From the NCBI RefSeq assembly GCF_001552635.1, contig NZ_BCRO01000040.1, positions 124,001-188,000 of the forward strand: 64,000 bases of DNA, read 5' to 3'. The notes beneath the pieces are model-generated. The model was not told where the DNA came from. It did not search any database and was given only the letters and a program-made list of their open reading frames with translations. Below are positions 60,097-64,000 of this stretch, piece after piece. Position 1 is the stretch's first letter. Every line of letters starts with the position of its first letter. Both the position numbers and the translations under genes were made by a program. The DNA is from Actinomadura hibisca NBRC 15177. Its GTDB lineage: Bacteria > Actinomycetota > Actinomycetes > Streptosporangiales > Streptosporangiaceae.

Positions 60097-61028
60097 CCTA
60101 CGACCTGATCACGATGGGCCGCGTCAGCGTGGACGTCTACCCGCGCGAGATCGGCGTCCCGCTCGAAGAGGTGGAGACCTTCGGCAAGTACCTGGGCGGC
60201 AGCCCCACCAACGTCGCGGTGGCCGCCGCCCGCCACGGCCGCCGCACCGCCGTGATCACGCGCACCGGCGACGACCCGTTCGGCCGCTTCGTGCACCGCG
60301 CGCTGCGCGGCTACGGCGTGGACGACCGTTTCGTCACGTCCGTTCCGGGCCTGCCCACGCCCCTGGCGTTCTGCGAGATCTTCCCGCCCGACGACTTCCC
60401 GCTCTACTTCTACCGCTATCCCAAAGCCCCTGACCTGGAGATCAGCCCCGGCGAACTGGACCTGGAGGCCATCGGCGCGGCCCGCGTCATGTGGGCCACC
60501 GTCACCGGCCTGTCCCGGAAGCCGAGCCGCGAGGCGACCCTGACGGCGCTGGCCGCCGCGCGCGGCCGCACCGTCCTGGACCTCGACTGGCGGCCCATGC
60601 TCTGGACCGACCCGGACGAGGCCCGCCCGCTGGTCCGCGCCGCCCTCGCGCACGCCGCCGTCGCGGTCGGCAACATCGACGAGTGCGAGATCGCCACCGG
60701 CGAGCGCGACCCGCTCCGCGCCGCCCGCGCCCTGCTCGCCCACGGCCCGGACCTCGCCGTCGTCAAGCGCGGCCCGGCCGGGACGCTCGCCGCCACCGCC
60801 GACGAGGTCGTGGAGCTGCCGCCGGTGCCGGTCGAGGTCGTCAACGGCCTGGGCGCGGGCGACGCGTTCGGCGGCGCGCTGTGCCACGGCCTGCTGGCGG
60901 GCTGGGAGCTGCAACAGGTGATCGCGTTCGCGGGCGCGGCCGGGGCGCTGGTCGCCTCCCGCCTCGCCTGCGCGGACGCCATGCCCACCGAGGACGAGGT
61001 GGACGCGCTGCTCAAGGAGGCCAGGTGA
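60093..61028 (+). CDS. iolC: 5-dehydro-2-deoxygluconokinase
   Basis: 311 residues. PfkB/ribokinase fold: MGRVSVDVYPREIGVPLEEVETF and GGSPTNVAVAAARHG at the start, then the catalytic signature VNGLGAGDAFGGALCHGL with the base Asp. Phosphorylates 2-deoxy-5-keto-gluconate after IolB. Coupled by ATGA to iolE and by TGA overlap to iolB. Confidence 0.9.
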   Translation: MTYDLITMGRVSVDVYPREIGVPLEEVETFGKYLGGSPTNVAVAAARHGRRTAVITRTGDDPFGRFVHRALRGYGVDDRFVTSVPGLPTPLAFCEIFPPDDFPLYFYRYPKAPDLEISPGELDLEAIGAARVMWATVTGLSRKPSREATLTALAAARGRTVLDLDWRPMLWTDPDEARPLVRAALAHAAVAVGNIDECEIATGERDPLRAARALLAHGPDLAVVKRGPAGTLAATADEVVELPPVPVEVVNGLGAGDAFGGALCHGLLAGWELQQVIAFAGAAGALVASRLACADAMPTEDEVDALLKEAR

Positions 61029-61866
61029 CCAAGCGCCACATCCCCGCCGGCACCGCCGCCGACAGACCCTGCACGCTGGTCGTCACGCCCGAGTCGGCCG
61101 GGTGGGAGCACACCGCGCTGACCGTCGTCGAGATCCCGCCGGGCGGCCACGCCTTCGACACCGGCGACTTCGAGACGATCGTGCTGCCGCTCGCCGGGTC
61201 CGGCGCGGTGGTCTGCGACGGCGAGCGCTTCGAGTTGCAGGGCCGCCGCAGCGTGTTCACCCGCGTCACCGACTTCGCCTACGTGCCGCGCGACGCCCAT
61301 GCCACCGTCATGGGGGAGGGCCGCTTCGCGCTGGCGTCGGCGCGCTGCGAACGTCGGCTCGCGCCCCGCTACGGCCCCGCCGAGGAAGTCCCGGTCGAAC
61401 TGCGCGGCGCGGGCCCGGCCAGCCGCCAGGTCAACAACTTCGGCACCCCCGACGGCTTCCCGCATGCGGACCGGCTCATCGCCTGCGAGGTGCTGACGCC
61501 CGGCGGCTGCTGGTCGTCCTACCCGCCGCACAAGCACGACGAGCAGACCGCGACCGAATCGGTCCTCGAAGAGATCTACTACTTCGAGGTCGCCGGGGAC
61601 GGCATGGCCTACCAGCGCGTCTACGGCGGCACCGACGTGCTGGCCGAGGTCCGCTCCGGTGACGCGGTGCTGATCCCGCACGGCTGGCACGGCCCGTCCA
61701 TGGCGGTGCCCGGCTATAACCTGTACTACCTGAACGTGATGGCCGGGCCGTCCCCCGAACGTGCCTGGCGCATCTGCGACGACCCGGCCCACGCCTGGAT
61801 CCGCGACACCTGGCCCGGCCAGGACGTCGACCCCCGCCTCCCGCTGACCTCCGCGCAGGAGCTTCC

Positions 61867-61870
<4 letters not shown>
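61025..61870 (+). CDS. iolB: 5-deoxy-glucuronate isomerase
   Basis: 281 residues. Double-cupin fold with the metal motif SSYPPHKHDEQTATESVLEEIYYFEV and HGWHGPSMAVPGYNLYYLNVMAG. Converts 5-deoxy-glucuronate to 2-deoxy-5-keto-gluconate. GTG at 61025 has AAGGAGG three bases before; overlaps iolC by four bases. Confidence 0.92.
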
Positions 61871-63714
<1,844 letters not shown>

Positions 63715-63751
63715 ACCCGGTCCATCCCTCGGGGAGAGAACGGAGCGCCCC

Positions 63752-64000
63752 ATGCCAGCCACCCCCCACTCCAGGATCACCAGACCCACCGCCGCCGTTC
63801 TCGCCGGGACGCTCGCCCTGGCCGCGCTGTCCGCGTGCAGCAGCTCGGGCGGCAAGAAGGCCGAGGAGAGCGCCGCGCCTGGCGGCCAGCGCCTGAAGAT
63901 CGCCATGGTCACGCACTCCGGGCAGGGCGACACCTTCTGGGACATCGTGCAGAAGGGCGCCAAGGCCGCCGCCGTGAAGTCCAACGTCGAGTTCCTCTAC
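63752..64000 (+). CDS. Sugar/inositol ABC transporter binding lipoprotein, N-terminal part
   Basis: First 83 residues; continues past the right edge. Lipoprotein signal with lipobox LAALSACSS (Cys near residue 28), then RLKIAMVTHSGQGDTFWDIVQKGAKAAA, the periplasmic-binding-protein-1 (RbsB-like) opening. Given its place 37 bp after iolD, myo-inositol is the expected ligand. ATG at 63752 follows GGAG. The permease and ATPase genes should lie just beyond. Confidence 0.85.
   Translation, partial: MPATPHSRITRPTAAVLAGTLALAALSACSSSGGKKAEESAAPGGQRLKIAMVTHSGQGDTFWDIVQKGAKAAAVKSNVEFLY

Overview
This 64 kb window is chromosomal DNA from a very GC-rich actinobacterium. The evidence is a strong G/C bias at third codon positions, many GTG starts, a WhiB protein, a conservon (sensor kinase, roadblock, DUF742, small GTPase), LytR-CpsA-Psr and F420-type (Ddn-like) proteins, and DtxR/IdeR and HspR operators. 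Gene content and style resemble the Streptosporangiales/Thermomonosporaceae (Actinomadura-like). That placement is inference; no rRNA or other taxonomic marker is present. I saw no tRNA, rRNA, CRISPR array, insertion sequence, prophage or attachment site.

1-11.9 kb: the window opens inside a leftward ferredoxin sulfite reductase gene (sirA-like). It is preceded by a cysteine-ending leader-peptide ORF and a small Cys/His-rich protein. Next come a BrkB/YihY membrane protein, a phosphotriesterase-like protein that lacks two metal ligands, a phosphoribosyltransferase, whiB, and a sucrase/ferredoxin-like gene behind a near-perfect DtxR/IdeR box. Then follows a lipid block: glpD and a TetR regulator run left, and an AGPS-like flavoprotein and a diacylglycerol kinase run right. 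Its order is that of M. tuberculosis Rv2249c-Rv2252. A small secreted protein with a duplicated C-terminal nonapeptide and a YccF protein end the section.

12-23.5 kb: a DUF485-ActP acetate-type symporter pair, a metallophosphoesterase, a DUF4234 protein, a short family A DNA polymerase, then a leftward ABC import operon (binding lipoprotein, two permeases, FAD monooxygenase). Its ATPase is a separate upstream gene with an unusual charged repeat tail. The two units share a 15-bp promoter-like sequence.

23.7-36.5 kb: signalling and envelope. A complete conservon (cvnA-B-C-D), an SGNH hydrolase, a STAS anti-anti-sigma factor, a 1220-residue protein with three CbbX-like AAA modules of which only the last has canonical motifs, an LCP ligase, and two tandem paralogous 51-residue membrane peptides.

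36.6-50.5 kb: glutathione peroxidase, SDR/TetR, Ogt, an MFS exporter, a large DUF6493-like protein followed by five degenerate 68-bp repeats, small membrane proteins, a MarR-GNAT fusion behind a perfect 34-bp palindrome, and a PucR/MFS/metallo-beta-lactamase/hydrolase group that looks catabolic.

51.8-64 kb: lon behind an HspR HAIR operator, a beta-helix-like unknown protein, a VanZ protein, an SDR fused to a Ddn-like F420 domain, and a tightly coupled myo-inositol catabolic operon (iolG-E-C-B-D and an inositol-type binding lipoprotein cut by the window edge). That operon has a LacI-type operator in its promoter and a second one inside iolG.

No single locus is clearly a new defence or mobile system. 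The least explained items are the triple-AAA protein, the 88-residue secreted repeat peptide, the 68-bp repeat array and the SDR-Ddn fusion with an internal start.
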